Assembly (NCBI GenBank): GCA_034401135.1
Contig: JAWZSP010000006.1
Coordinates: forward strand, 1,922,001 to 1,986,000
Origin: Volutella citrinella
Taxonomy: Eukaryota; Ascomycota; Sordariomycetes; Hypocreales; Nectriaceae
Reading direction: 5' to 3'
DNA length: 64,000 nucleotides
The position numbers and the translations under genes are program-made. Shown piece by piece: positions 42,951 through 54,115 of the stretch; the first letter of the stretch is position 1; each line of letters starts with the position of its first letter. The notes under the pieces were generated by a model. It was not told where the DNA came from. It did not search any database and saw nothing but the letters and a program-made list of their open reading frames with translations.

Positions 42951-43834
42951 GGCGACGCTATCTGTTCGCTAATCTCGTCAATTCTCAATTCGAAACGTCG
43001 TCTCTGGTCTCTTGGGTCTGGAATTCGGGCACCAGTGCAATCAGAGGAGATCAATGTTTTCCCAGGGCGGGCGGGCGACACGAGGAAGTCGTTTGACGCC
43101 AAGAAGCTTGCTGCCTCACGCGGCCTGCACTTTGTGGCTGGACAAACGGGAAGCGGTCTGTGAGGCGGGCGAGCTGCGATGAAATCCGGACACGGTCTTG
43201 TCGACACAGCAGCACAGCAGCCCCTGCAAAAGGGCCGAAACGAGAACGGGAAGCGACAGGACTGGGCGACGAATAGATTGAGCGACAAAAGCAATGCAAG
43301 AAACTAAAAACTCCAGGGTGAAAAGATAAGGGGAGAAGGGAAGAACACACGGGACAAGAGGCGGGAGGGTCGGAGAGCCCCTCCGATGCCTCTCAAGTGG
43401 TGGGCCTCAACTCACGGACTCCTCCTCCCCACGCTGTGCTACCACAACTACGCCCTCCAAGACAGCCCCTCCATCCCACCCTTCAAGGCTCCATCCAGTC
43501 GCCGCTTGAATACCCCGGTTCGCACCCTAGGACACTACCCGGCCCGCATCTCCGCCAGCGGCGTGTTAAGCACAGGAAAGGGCGGCGACGATGTGGAGCC
43601 TGGCCCATCGTTTTGCCGACTACTCGCCGTTGCTGACCCGGCCCGGCCTTGAGGGGAGGTACCGGCCTAAGAGCTGCTAGCAATTACGCATGTCACCATG
43701 TCGAGCCTCAACTGCCGGTGTTTATCGGATGCCTACACTTCTGCACATTTGACTCACGCCGGGTGCACCGGTGACTTCCTAGGAGGTGCGGATGTGAAGC
43801 GTCAATTCATCGTGCTCTCTTGGTATTTTCCTGG
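42951..43834. other. Intergenic, nothing recognised
   Basis: This contains the promoter of the MFS gene and the 3-prime flank of the next gene. Open frames lack support. Confidence 0.5.
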
Positions 43835-45292
43835 CTATCGTACACTGGTCAGTCCGCTCAGTCGACTGACAAGACTGTCACGGCCTGTGGTCCCATCGTC
43901 AGAGCCGTTCCGCTTCTTCATCAACGGCGTCATCTGCATAGACTCGTCGTCCGGGCCGCCATCTGCTGCCTCTGTTGCATGACATTGGCACGGCTTCTGC
44001 ACGGCAGCCTCACCAACCCAGAATGTATCCACAGCCCAGATGTACACCCTCCAGAGCGAGCTGAGGAACACAAGGTCCGCCACCAGCACTGCCATGATGA
44101 GACTGGCCGTGTTCTTGAGGCGCCGCACCTTGCAAAAGTACGTCGCCGACAGCACCGACGGCTTCACAGTGAGATCAGTCCCTGGGAAATCGGCAGCGGT
44201 GAATGACTTGGCCGATATCTCGCCGCCCATCCCCCAGCGAAAGGCCGTGTCGAGCTTCTCGCGCGTCTCTGTGAGGCCCTTGCTCAGCTCCTGCAGGCTG
44301 TCTGCCCGCCCGAAGACGTTTGGCATGGCGTCGTCGTTGCGGCCAAGGTCGGCCAGGACGCCAAAGTACATGGCCTTGGACAGCACGTTGAGCGACGACC
44401 AAAACTCGGGCATGCGCAGGAAGCCGGCGCCGTCTGCGCTGAGCGACGTGATGTTGTTGCGGTCGCAAAAGTCAATGTGCGTCACCACGTCGGCGTCCTG
44501 GTTGCGGTTGAGGAAGCACGACACGGAGAAGAAGTAGTCGCTCATGGCGTCCTGGTCGCTGCTGGGCTTGCGTGACAGCGCAAAGTTGGCGTTGAGCCAG
44601 CGGTTCTTGCGCTCCTTGTTGGCGGCGGCGAACCGCCACATGATGTCGGCCCAGTAGGTCCGGATGAGGCTGCGGGCCCAGTACAGGTTCGCCTGGTGCG
44701 TCGCGTTGCTGTAGACGAAGAACCTACCCAGTTGCATGTTTGCGGGGATGGCGTCGTACACGGTGGTGAGCTCCAGATACGTGCGACCCTCGTCGCTCTC
44801 AAAGTAGCAGTCCGACCTGGCCGTGACGGTGCCGCCAACGGGAATCAGCGCCATCTGCCCCGCAGACCTGGTCTGGATGTCGATGTTAGTAGTGACGGAC
44901 GTGACATTGCACTGCTGCAGCGGCTGGTTGTAGTACACCAGCGCCCCTAGGTTCTCCTTCTCCTTTCCCTTGAGCCTCCAAACGGACGACACCATGTGCG
45001 GCATGGCAGTGTTGTTGGTGTACACCTGGCTCTGAATCGGCAGCGACGTCTTCTCGCACGCGGACCGCGCTCCCACCATGAACCCTGGCCATGAACTGAG
45101 CCAGTCCTTGTGTGAAGTGGTCTCATTGGGGTTTGTAGATGTCTTTGGGCTCAGCTCGTAACCCTGCGATGCGACGTTGATGAGGGAGAAGAGGACTGCG
45201 GCAATGATGCCACCGACGACGAGGACGGGCGTGAACCACCTGTAGGGGTACGGCCGCGTCAAATTGTACGAGTAGAAGGATTCATACGCCAT
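43835..45292 (-). CDS. Two-helix integral membrane protein of unknown function
   Basis: A single exon of 485 aa. A short N-terminal tail (AYESFYSYNLTRPYPYRWFT) leads to helix 1 at about 24-43. A large loop of about 340 residues follows, with Cys residues and several N-x-S/T sites (NVT, NAT, NNTA, NIT). Helix 2 lies at about 390-418 (LIMAVLVADLVFLSSLWRVY), and a Ser-rich cytosolic tail ends the protein. The topology suggests a plasma-membrane or cell-wall-associated protein with a big extracellular domain. Similar proteins are widespread in filamentous fungi, as far as I know without assigned function. It appears intact. Confidence 0.8.
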   Translation of the reverse strand: MAYESFYSYNLTRPYPYRWFTPVLVVGGIIAAVLFSLINVASQGYELSPKTSTNPNETTSHKDWLSSWPGFMVGARSACEKTSLPIQSQVYTNNTAMPHMVSSVWRLKGKEKENLGALVYYNQPLQQCNVTSVTTNIDIQTRSAGQMALIPVGGTVTARSDCYFESDEGRTYLELTTVYDAIPANMQLGRFFVYSNATHQANLYWARSLIRTYWADIMWRFAAANKERKNRWLNANFALSRKPSSDQDAMSDYFFSVSCFLNRNQDADVVTHIDFCDRNNITSLSADGAGFLRMPEFWSSLNVLSKAMYFGVLADLGRNDDAMPNVFGRADSLQELSKGLTETREKLDTAFRWGMGGEISAKSFTAADFPGTDLTVKPSVLSATYFCKVRRLKNTASLIMAVLVADLVFLSSLWRVYIWAVDTFWVGEAAVQKPCQCHATEAADGGPDDESMQMTPLMKKRNGSDDGTTGRDSLVSRLSGLTSVR

Positions 45293-47135
45293 TTTGACAC
45301 TTTGGTCGAGAGTGCTGGCCGCTCGTCATTCCGTGGACTGTGGATGCACCCTACACCAGAAAAGACGAAAAATATTTTACTGTGAAGTCGCAGCACGGTC
45401 GCAGAGTTGCGGGACAGCAACGGCACCCACTCAACGGGGGCTGGGCATCAAATATGCCTTCGGAAGCGCTAGCTGAGATGCAACCCAATTTAAAGATAGG
45501 CCCACTGAATCGATTGATGAGCTTTTAGCTTCATCCGATCCTCGTCGTCCTGGGAATTTGGCACGAACCGGAGGGCATCTCCGCCCGCCAGCTCAGGCAG
45601 CATAATCGCCTGGGAGGCCCAAATCGCGCTACCAGGCCCCCGATGGAGCGATCAACGGGCACTTCCGGCCTAGGGCTGACGTCCCGCAGCGCCCCAGCCA
45701 CCGCGCAGCCTCCACTAGAACTGGGCGGTGGAGGTCGGGAGCTGGGAATCCGCGCTGACACACAAGGTCTGCCTGGCGGGCTGGGGCCAGTTTTGCCTCA
45801 GTCGGTAGCATGGTTGGTTCTTTGGGACACCCTATCAACCCTATTTCAGCAGATGGCTCTTGAACGGAGACAGATGTCACTGATGGCCCCAAGACATTCG
45901 ACTGCTGAATCTGTTGGCGTGCGGGGCAGGCCGCCTGGCTTTGCCCCTGGCCAACTGGGCTGGTCCCGAGACCCCGGTGGGGGCGAATCTCATCTAAAAT
46001 TGTCCCAGGGCGACGGACGCCCCACTGAGGCCTCGTCGATCACCACGCGACGACTCAAACACTTGCTATTCTTACTCATTCCTGAAGTAGGCAATTTGAG
46101 CATCGATCAATCATCATTCCTTTCGGCTCATACATGCTCGGATTGCGTCGGTCGTCGTTGGGGTGATTCGGACAAGTCCACTGCGCCTGACATGGCCAGC
46201 GCCAAGGCCATTTGTTTGACTGCATGCACCATCAGTGTCCACGAGGCTCCAAGGCGGGTAGCTGCGTGTCCAAGCTGATCTCTCAGCTCGAATGAGCCTA
46301 GTCGCAGCACAGAAGTCAGCCCGTCGATCACCAATATGCACACACTGTAGCGCTTCAAACAGTAGACGTCCTCAGAATCTGCCACCACCCACCCATCCTG
46401 GCAATTACGGTAGCCCCGTGTTTGCAAAGGAGAGCACTGCATATGAGGCGAAGTACTTGATCGAAATTGGCAATCGGATATGCATGAGACTCGCACGGGC
46501 AGAGGAAGAATCGCACAGGGTTCCCTATGTGCACGGGTGAAGCTGGCCAGCACTGTCACCGGACCCTGCTCTTGCGAGAACCACGATATGGGCAAGAAAT
46601 CAGAGGCCAGATCGCCGATCTTGTTCCATGGATGAGTAGACCTAGCAGTTACTGAACTTTACTTTCCCTTCGAATCGCGTAGGGAATGGCAACATCCACT
46701 TCCCATGATCATTGTCAAAAGGGGGAACAAGCCAGTGTCAAAACATCACCCCTGAGCAACCATTTCTAGGCAATCAAGCATCTTTCGAATCTCATGGAAG
46801 GGGTTCAGCTCCGAGGGGGACCGGAGGTGACCGAGCTCTGCCGTGTTGGACGTTGTGCATACGCTCTGGGCAACTTCTGTTTGTCCACACCTTTCGTAGT
46901 GAAACTTCCCCTCACCTTTGGTTTGCGGCCAGCTCACCTTGACTCAACTTGGCCTCTGGATCAGGGATAGGGTCGGGTACCGGCCAGCCGTCGACGGTTG
47001 GCGACCTGCAAGCTTGCAAGTGAAGAGCACTGTTGTGAGTGCACTGGGTGGCGGCAGGCAGAGGGCGCTCTCCTCTCTCTTGGGGAGGTAGGCTATCTAC
47101 CGTGCCTGCCTTACCTAAATGCCTGGGCTCTTTCC
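45293..47135. other. Long intergenic stretch, nothing convincing
   Basis: No supported gene on either strand. Confidence 0.45.
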
Positions 47136-47221
47136 CTTCTCTAGAAAATAAACCTGAGCCGTTCATCCATAAATACCGGTGCTTTTCTCCTTCTCTAGAA
47201 AACACACCTGAGACCTTCATC
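47136..47221 (+). repeat. In-frame 54-bp duplication upstream of the F-box-like gene
   Basis: CTTCTCTAGAAAATAAACCT at 47136 recurs as CTTCTCTAGAAAACACACCT at 47190. The remaining matches extend to the CTTCATC end. The 54-nt step keeps the downstream frame open (FPSLENKPEPFI / FSPSLENTPETFI). Confidence 0.7.
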
Positions 47222-47260
47222 ACTCTCTCTTCATCCCTCTCTACCTCTACACGCACGAAC

Positions 47261-47915
47261 ATGCAGAACAACGTCGTCACTCTTCCCATAAGGCGTCGCA
47301 CCACCATGTTGTCCATTGTCATGAACGCGACTGAGGAGGACGACACTGCCACCGCATCCAAGACGTTCAAGATCCCAAATGAGGTAAGATCTAATTCCCA
47401 TCCCTATGTCGAGACGCATGGCTAACACCGAACAGATACTGCAGCAGACTCCAGGGGCGCAGACATCTGCCCTCGTCAACGTACCCGACACCGTGCTCCT
47501 CGACATCTACGAGATGCTCCCCCGCCGAGCCCAGGCCGCCTTGAGCCTCACCTGCAAGGACATCTTGCAGGTGACCAAGGGCAAGATGCCCCGAGTCCCC
47601 ATCGAGCCCAGGCACCCGATGGACCTGCGGTATGACCCTTGCCCAGCCGACCGCCTGTACATCCGGCCCTTGCCTCGATGGTCCATCTGCTTCGACTGCT
47701 TTCGCTTTCGGCCCAAGCAGAGCAAGTTGTTCTGGGAAGCCCGTCGCTTATACCTCATTAGCAACGGGGTGGTCAAGGACGCCATCCTGCTGGGCTACTT
47801 TGAGGCTCTCCAGCTTTGGAGCCGCCAGGGGACGTCCACCTTCCAATGCCCAGAGTGTTGGTGCATGGAGCAGATCAAGAAGCACTATGCTTCACGAGGC
47901 ATGCTGGAGGACTAG
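47261..47915 (+). CDS. F-box-like small protein
   Basis: Exons 47261..47383 and 47436..47915 give 200 aa. The donor is GTAAGA; the acceptor GAACAG follows a GGCTAAC branch. NVPDTVLLDIYEMLPRRAQA plus LSLTCKDILQ is an F-box (about residues 54-90). It is followed by a motif typical of small fungal F-box proteins, RWSICFDCFRFRP, and a C-terminal FQCPECWCMEQIKKHY, which may bind zinc. It is likely a Skp1-binding adaptor. The open frame continues upstream through a 54-bp duplication, so an earlier start at 47039 cannot be excluded. Confidence 0.78.
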
Positions 47916-48676
47916 TCACACTCACTCACGGCTAGAGGAGAAGTCATTTTAACTCTCCCTTTCTACAATGGAGCAGGCTCCTGTTTTCTTGGAGGGTATC
48001 GAGGGTGTTGGAGAACCCACTTGTCCATCAAGGACTAGGGCACAGGGGATGGAGGTTGGGAACGATGGCATGACACAACAGTACCAGCACAACGACTTGC
48101 TTCTTTGACTTTCTGTATGATTTTCTTTATCTTTCCTACTTGTTTATCGGTAGAGTAGCCTGCAGTCTTTTTCCACTATTGAATCCAGGTGGTGTCTTAG
48201 CCCACAGAATACATGTTCTCCCTTCCACAATATGCTGCCTCCCACATCCCCGCCAGTGAAAATGTTACATCCTTCAACAAAAAGGCCGCAAAGGCAGGCT
48301 CTGGGGCCTCTGAGCTACTGAATGGCGCCTGAAGGTCATTCCAAAATCCCAGTGAGGGGTGACCCAGGCTGCCGTGCTGCACAATTTTAAAACAACAAAG
48401 GAGATCACACGTACAATCCACCATAATAGGTGCGAGAGAGCCTGAAGAAAAGTGCCGAGTTACTGTACAGTACCACTAGACTTATATATTCTTCAGTTTT
48501 GTGTGTCAGCCATTGTATTATTCACTAAAGGACATTGTGCCAGGGCACCTTAGCGCACAGACAGTTCAGCCATCGTTGAACCAAGATCCAGTTTACAAGG
48601 CCACAACAAGGTGGAACAACTCGTTGAACTGTGGAAAGGAGCTGAATAGGTACCAAAGAACAGCCGCCTGCCCCGC
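47916..48676. other. Intergenic, nothing recognised
   Basis: No supported gene. The end of the stretch is the promoter of the small zinc protein gene. Confidence 0.5.
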
Positions 48677-48684
48677 TTTATATA
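48677..48684 (+). promoter_or_regulatory. TATA box of the small zinc protein gene
   Basis: TTTATATA, about 110 nt upstream of the ATG at 48789. Confidence 0.55.
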
Positions 48685-48788
48685 CACCAATACATCTTGA
48701 CTTTCAACTGCCAGCATCTTGCCCACATAAATATTTCCGGTTCAGCAGCATCCCTCAGCATCACCTCACTAACCACAACCAGACCAAC

Positions 48789-49075
48789 ATGCCTACAAAG
48801 TAAGTAACTTCCTCGAAACAGAAGACTCCTTCAGGAGTGCTGACCTCGATAGCGTCAAGGATGAAAAATGCCTCCTCTGCCTGGCAGGCGTCAACCATTC
48901 CACCTTCTTCTGCCCGAGATGCGAGGATTTCCTGAAGGCGCCGTCCTCATACCCACCTCGCACCAACCAGCCTCTCGATACCGTCAAGTCCTGCCGTATG
49001 TGCGGTAGAATCATGAATGGGTCGATCGACATCTGCCCCAACCCGCGTTGCGAAGCGACTCAGCTAAGGCAGTAA
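48789..49075 (+). CDS. 77-aa cysteine-rich protein with four zinc-knuckle-like Cys pairs
   Basis: Exon 1 is only 11 nt (48789..48799, ATG CCT ACA AA). A 53-nt intron has a GTAAGT donor, a GTGCTGACC branch and a CGATAG acceptor. Exon 2 (48853..49075) continues in frame. The product has CLLC, CPRC, CRMC and CPNPRC spaced as two double-Cys ribbons: KCLLCLAGVNHSTFFCPRC and SCRMCGRIMNGSIDICPNPR. This pattern would suit binding two zinc ions. A TATA box precedes it. No family is recognised; it could be a small nucleic-acid or protein adaptor. The Cys spacing and correct phase make chance unlikely. Confidence 0.7.
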
Positions 49076-49713
49076 GGGGTCAGCTTAGGAACCACGAACA
49101 AAGCAGTTACGCGGCAGTATAGACAGTTACGGGCGGGGTTAGACGCACACCTTTCATCTGAAATACAAATACGTATTTGAAATCGTTTTCAAGGCCGTCT
49201 TTTCGTCCTTCTTTATGATCAATACTGCCTGTAGGGCCTTGATCTGTATGCACAGTACCACATAATCATGGACGACAGTACCAACGAATGAAGCCTCCAC
49301 TACACTCCAAGATATCCCATACGTGTTGGACAGGTCTATAAACAAAGCCATCCTTTTGAACAAACGTTACCAGGCAAATAGTAACTCCCGAAGCACGCTA
49401 ACGCCGTTGTCGTCGGAACCGAAGCTTCAAGCTAACTGGGCCCCACCACGATGATGCTCCAATGACGGGGAATCATCCCCACTGGTGGCAACTACTATGT
49501 AGTGGGTTAGGCTGTCCGGGGTGCTGTCCGTGCTGTCCATGCCCACGGCTACACTCGGTCGCCCCTACCCCAGGGAGGCCCAGGTGCTGAGTAAACTGGC
49601 GGCATCCACTAACTTCGGACTGCAGGCGCCGAAATCACCAGCCTCATGTTTCCCTTCCACAACCACGTCCACATGTGCCCCCACGTCCGCATCCCTCGCT
49701 GACACCAGACGCC
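49076..49713. other. Intergenic, nothing recognised
   Basis: This precedes the intact Zn2Cys6 regulator. No gene is seen. Confidence 0.5.
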
Positions 49714-51763
49714 ATGCCCAAGAGCGCTCCCAAGAGCGTCCCCAAAACCAAGACGTTCACAGGGTGAGTGATGGCGCAGCCCCCCCTCAAGCAATCGCCT
49801 GTCTGATAAAGAAGCCCCCAGGTGCTGGACGTGTCGGTCTCGCAAGGTCAAATGCGACACCACGCGCCCCTTCTGCAACCGCTGCAAAAAGTCGGGCCTC
49901 GAGTGCAAGGGCTACGACATCAAGCTCTATTGGGTTGACGACGACACCGCTCCGTGGGCCATCAAGCGCCAGGCCGCGAGCCTGCTGTGTAATTAAAGCA
50001 TCCAGCCTTAGTACTCGGACAGTGCTAACAACTATGCAGCAGGGCAGCCGCATTGGCCAGAGGACACCATTGATGACATTGACCAGTGTCTGCGCAATGT
50101 TGATCGCCATGAGTCCGAGGCTACCGAGGATACGTTCTTCTCCGGGCCTTGTGGCTTGTTCCGGCATGGTGAGCCGTTCACCAATACCATGTCTGAACAG
50201 GAGGCTGGCAGTTCTGCGAGTCTAGTGCCAGAGGACAACCTGGTTCATGAGGATCGGATGGCAGATGGAGCGGCCGAGATGCACACAACTACCTCGTGTC
50301 CTCCTCCAGCAAGCCCAGTCGTTGAGGGGCTCATCATCGATGGCCCGGCTCAAACAACACCCTCCTTCACCCCGTCTTCCATGGCCATGACGCAACCCAT
50401 AGCAGTCAAAAGTCCTAATCTTGGTAGGGCCACGTCTGGAATCTACCTCATCCACAACCTCCTCGATCACTACGTACGAAACGTAGCTACCATTCTTCAG
50501 CCGGTGCATCACAACCGCAACAGCTACAACTTAATGTACGCCTCCAACGCCATGGCCGTTGCCAACTCTCTGTCCTTCCGTGACCCCTCGATACCACTCA
50601 GCTCGACCATGTCCTCGAACAGCAACCTAGCACTATTATACTCGCTCCTCTCCTCCTCATCATTCCATCTGCGCGGTCACAATGAGTCCTCCGACGTCGA
50701 CTTCTTGGCTCGACATTGTCGAGAGAAGGCCCTAGGCCACTTTCAACTGGCATTGGGCATGTTGGGCTCCCACAATCGAGAGAAGGACGAACTTGCCGTC
50801 CAGGCTGTGACCACACAGAAACAAGAATCATTGCTGTCTGTCATGTTGACATTGATCACTGCTGATGTATGAGCCCCTTCTTTCGTCTATGAGCTTCACT
50901 AACAAACCGGCTACCAGGTGCTAGATGGCCAGATGAATGAATTTTGGATCCATCTCGAGGCCACCAAGCAGATGACAGCAACTTTCAATGGTCATGTCCT
51001 TCCTGGCTCCCGAGCAGAACATCTGCTCAACATCACAACTTTCCTCCAAATCATATCCGAATCGACCAATGCCGCCGCAGCCCCTTTGCCCTGGGATGAC
51101 TCTTCAGAAGCTATGCCTCGTCCAAGCCTCTTCTATGGAGATGCTCACACTCTCGAGGTAACCTATGGCGTCACAGCCATGTTGGCCGATTACATTCGCC
51201 GAGCTACCCTTCTCGCACGGCATGCCTCGTATTACCGAACAAGCGAGTCTGGGCTTCCGGATGGCCTTCGAGTGGCCTGTGATGGGCTTTTCAACGACAT
51301 TTCTTCTTGGGACATTGCTAACGAGGCACTCAAGTCCTTCTCCGGCAGTAGCGGTGTCACTCTCTTCCTTATCTCGAAGCACATGTCCGCATTTGCTCAA
51401 GCAATCCGCATCTTCTACCACACCCGGGTCCTGCCGTGCACGCGCGAGGACATGGCCTCGTTGGTGAACGCAGTGGCGGATAATCTGGACAGCATCGAAA
51501 CAATCAAGAAGCGCCCGGGTTACGATGGTGTTGTAACAGCCAGCATCTCCTGGCCCGGTTTCATTGCCTCTTGCGAGGCGGAACCAGGGGAGCGCGAGGT
51601 GTGGCACCAGTGGTGGAACAACATGCTAGAGTACGGGATCGGCAACCTCAAGACTCTATGGACCTTGGTGCGGGAGGCTTGGATGCTAAAGGACCGGGGA
51701 GAGGCCTCCCCTGCTTGGATGGGCGTTCTGAGGCAGAAGAATAAGCGCATTCTGGCCATCTGA
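49714..51763 (+). CDS. Zn2Cys6 transcription factor
   Basis: Four exons, 49714..49763, 49822..49988, 50040..50866 and 50918..51763, give 629 aa. The zinc cluster is complete across intron 1 (GCWTCRSRKVKCD, then FCNRCKKSGLEC) at about residues 17-45. A Ser/Pro-rich linker follows. The C-terminal half resembles the Fungal_trans_2 (Arca/ArgR-like) region: SGIYLIHNLLDHYVRNVATI, HCREKALGHFQLALGML and WPGFIASCEAEPGEREVWHQ. It is likely a nuclear DNA-binding regulator; target genes are unknown. The acceptor of intron 2 is a tandem CAGCAG, so isoforms differing by one residue are possible (Ser-Gly versus Trp at the junction). Confidence 0.9.
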
Positions 51764-52470
51764 GATACCCAATACGGCACATAATTTAATCTTCGGCGTC
51801 AAGTTCACGACGAGAAGCACTGAAGAAAGCCTTGATTCGACACGTGATGAGAACTACAAGCCAATGGTCAACGGGGCCCCTTGGCAGGTTCATTTATTCT
51901 CGTCTTCAACGTTCTCTTGTTCTCTGTTCAAAAATCCCTTGACTTTGTGAGCATTTGCTGAATGACACATATCCCTTACTGGTACCAATCCAAATTACAG
52001 GTTCACAATCTCGGAGAGGTTCATGGAATTTCTAATACTCAGAAAAACGTCAGTGAACAAGAGATCAAGTGAGGTTAGCTACTTCATATAAGACGAAACA
52101 GCATACCCATTCCAAGCCTGGGGCTGTGGCTTCACAACAGAGCTGATCTAATAACCAGACCCCCTTCTGTGGCCGTTCAGCTCACCGCTGCGCCAGCGAA
52201 AATTGAACTGCTGTCTGCCGAAAAGACTATTTTTTCGAGGGTTCGTCTAAGCCATCGACCAACAGTTTTGCAGCCAGATAGTCTGCATCAGGCGAGCCTG
52301 CGGGGTCGAGTGCTGCCTTGGCCTAGGGCCCCGCCTCCATCCACCTGATTTGGCCTTTCAACTCAGCGGCGCTCTCATGCCCGACCTCTCGCCTCGTGGC
52401 AGCGTCCACTTCCCGAGCATTACCCTCTTACCTGTTCTACCTATATCCAGGAGACACAGCTGCCATCCAA
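51764..52470. other. Intergenic, nothing recognised
   Basis: 3-prime flank of the regulator and promoter of the next gene. No gene is seen. Confidence 0.5.
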
Positions 52471-53694
52471 ATGAGTAGCATATCTGGAGACGTTGGCAAC
52501 CCCAACGATGCGCCCCTCGAGGCCACAACGGCAACACTCTCGCAGCTCCATGGCCAGCACGTCACCATCCTTTTGCGCGCCGTTCGCAACATGCTATCTT
52601 CAGAAATCGCACAAGAGACCTATGGCCAAATTATCGACGGTCTTCCTCTCGGCAAGGTTGCCATCGACAACTACAACGGCTGTCTCTGCCCTGGCCACTT
52701 CGCGCTCATGGACGACCGCAACGAACTCTCACCCGGCGTGGCAGAAAGATCCCAACAACTTCAAACCGACTTTGATCTGAATTCCATTCGATTCAAGCCC
52801 GAGGTACGGTATAAACTTGCGCTTTATGCTTACAGACAGCCCGTTGCTGACCACGAGGATGTGTCAAGACTATCCACGCGTTCCAGATCGCCGAGCCGGG
52901 GTCCCGGGCATTCAACACGAGATTGATCGAACTGACAGCAGTCGTTGCTCATCAAATTGCCATCTGGTTGTTCAAGAAGGACCCGGTCTTGCCTCCGGAT
53001 CACCCTCTGGTATCGTGGCGACCGTCGGGGGACCTTCTTAAGCTTTACCCAGACGGTTATCCTCAGCCCCTCTTCCGGCACCGGTGGTATCGCGACTTCG
53101 ATAATTACCCTGAAGGGGTTGCGGATGGAGTGGGCTACTGGGCAGAGAGCCGCATCTTCGGCGGCGTGGTCCTGTTTGACCATCGCCTACCAGAATCTTG
53201 CCCCGGCGCAGATGTAAGCTCCAACTCGCAGAGAATCGTCGCATCACAGAGTCAATGTGCTAACAGGACAGTCCGACGGTATTTATCTACATCCAGACAG
53301 GAAAGAGGTCATGTACCGTATCTTTAGGTTGACAGATGAGCAAAAACGCCGGCTTTTAGAGCTTCTCAGTTCTGAAACCGCTCCAGACATCTGTCCTCTG
53401 CCTTTCCTTGGCGACAAACACAACCGCACCAGGATTGATCCCGAAGAGTCCATACAAGACACGGGAATATACCGCGATATTTGGGAGCGCGAGCCGCTGG
53501 CAGACTGGGGGGAAGACCAACGCCGCAAGGATGTGGTGGACACGTTCAACTACCTGTCGTACGAGGACTGGCAGCAGGCGGGTTATCGAGCCACGATGAT
53601 GTGGAAATGGAGACGTGAGTCGGATAGGCCTCCTCTGACATCAAGTGAGCGAGAGAAGCTTATCCGGGAAGGGTTTCCAGAGCGCTACGGGTGA
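52471..53694 (+). CDS. Unrecognised fungal family, copy A
   Basis: Exons 52471..52803, 52869..53213 and 53272..53694 give 366 aa. Both introns are phase 0. The protein shares long blocks with the gene at 56637-57802: SSEIAQETYGQIIDGLPL, CLCPGHFALM, ELSPGV, RAFNTRLIEL, WYRDFDNYPEG, RIFGGVVLFD and PESCP. I see no signal peptide or membrane helix, and I do not recognise a domain or active site. Conserved Cys-Pro-Gly-His and acidic or aromatic patches may be structural. The two copies lie in the same orientation on either side of a divergent HExxH gene, suggesting a local duplication. An upstream in-frame ATG at 52396 is possible. Confidence 0.78.
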
Positions 53695-54115
53695 CGGGCA
53701 GTACAGTCGGTTGTTACGGTAAGCTACCAGCTTGTCGGTCTAAGTCATGTTGTTTATATAACCCTTTCGGGTTGATGGTGGCCTAATTGCATCACAACTT
53801 TACAACGAATAACCAAGATCTCAATATACGTTCTTAGCGAAGGCAGAGGGCCAAGGGCCAGATGCGTGCTACAGTAAGGGCTCTCTACTATTGACCCCCC
53901 ACAGCATTCAGCACACTATAGCCTCCCTCCCATCAAACAATGAAACCATTCGTGACAAAATGACGCAGCACACTATTGAAACAGCTCGAAAAGACGCAGG
54001 GAACAGAAACAACCACTTATTCCAACAGCAGACAAAGAGAAGAGAAGATTATCGTCCTCTGGCAATCGGAGATTTCGTCCTTCAGACCAGTTTGGCCGCC
54101 CGCGGCCCAGCGCCA
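53695..54115. other. Convergent 3-prime space
   Basis: Between copy A and the HExxH gene. No gene is seen. Confidence 0.5.
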
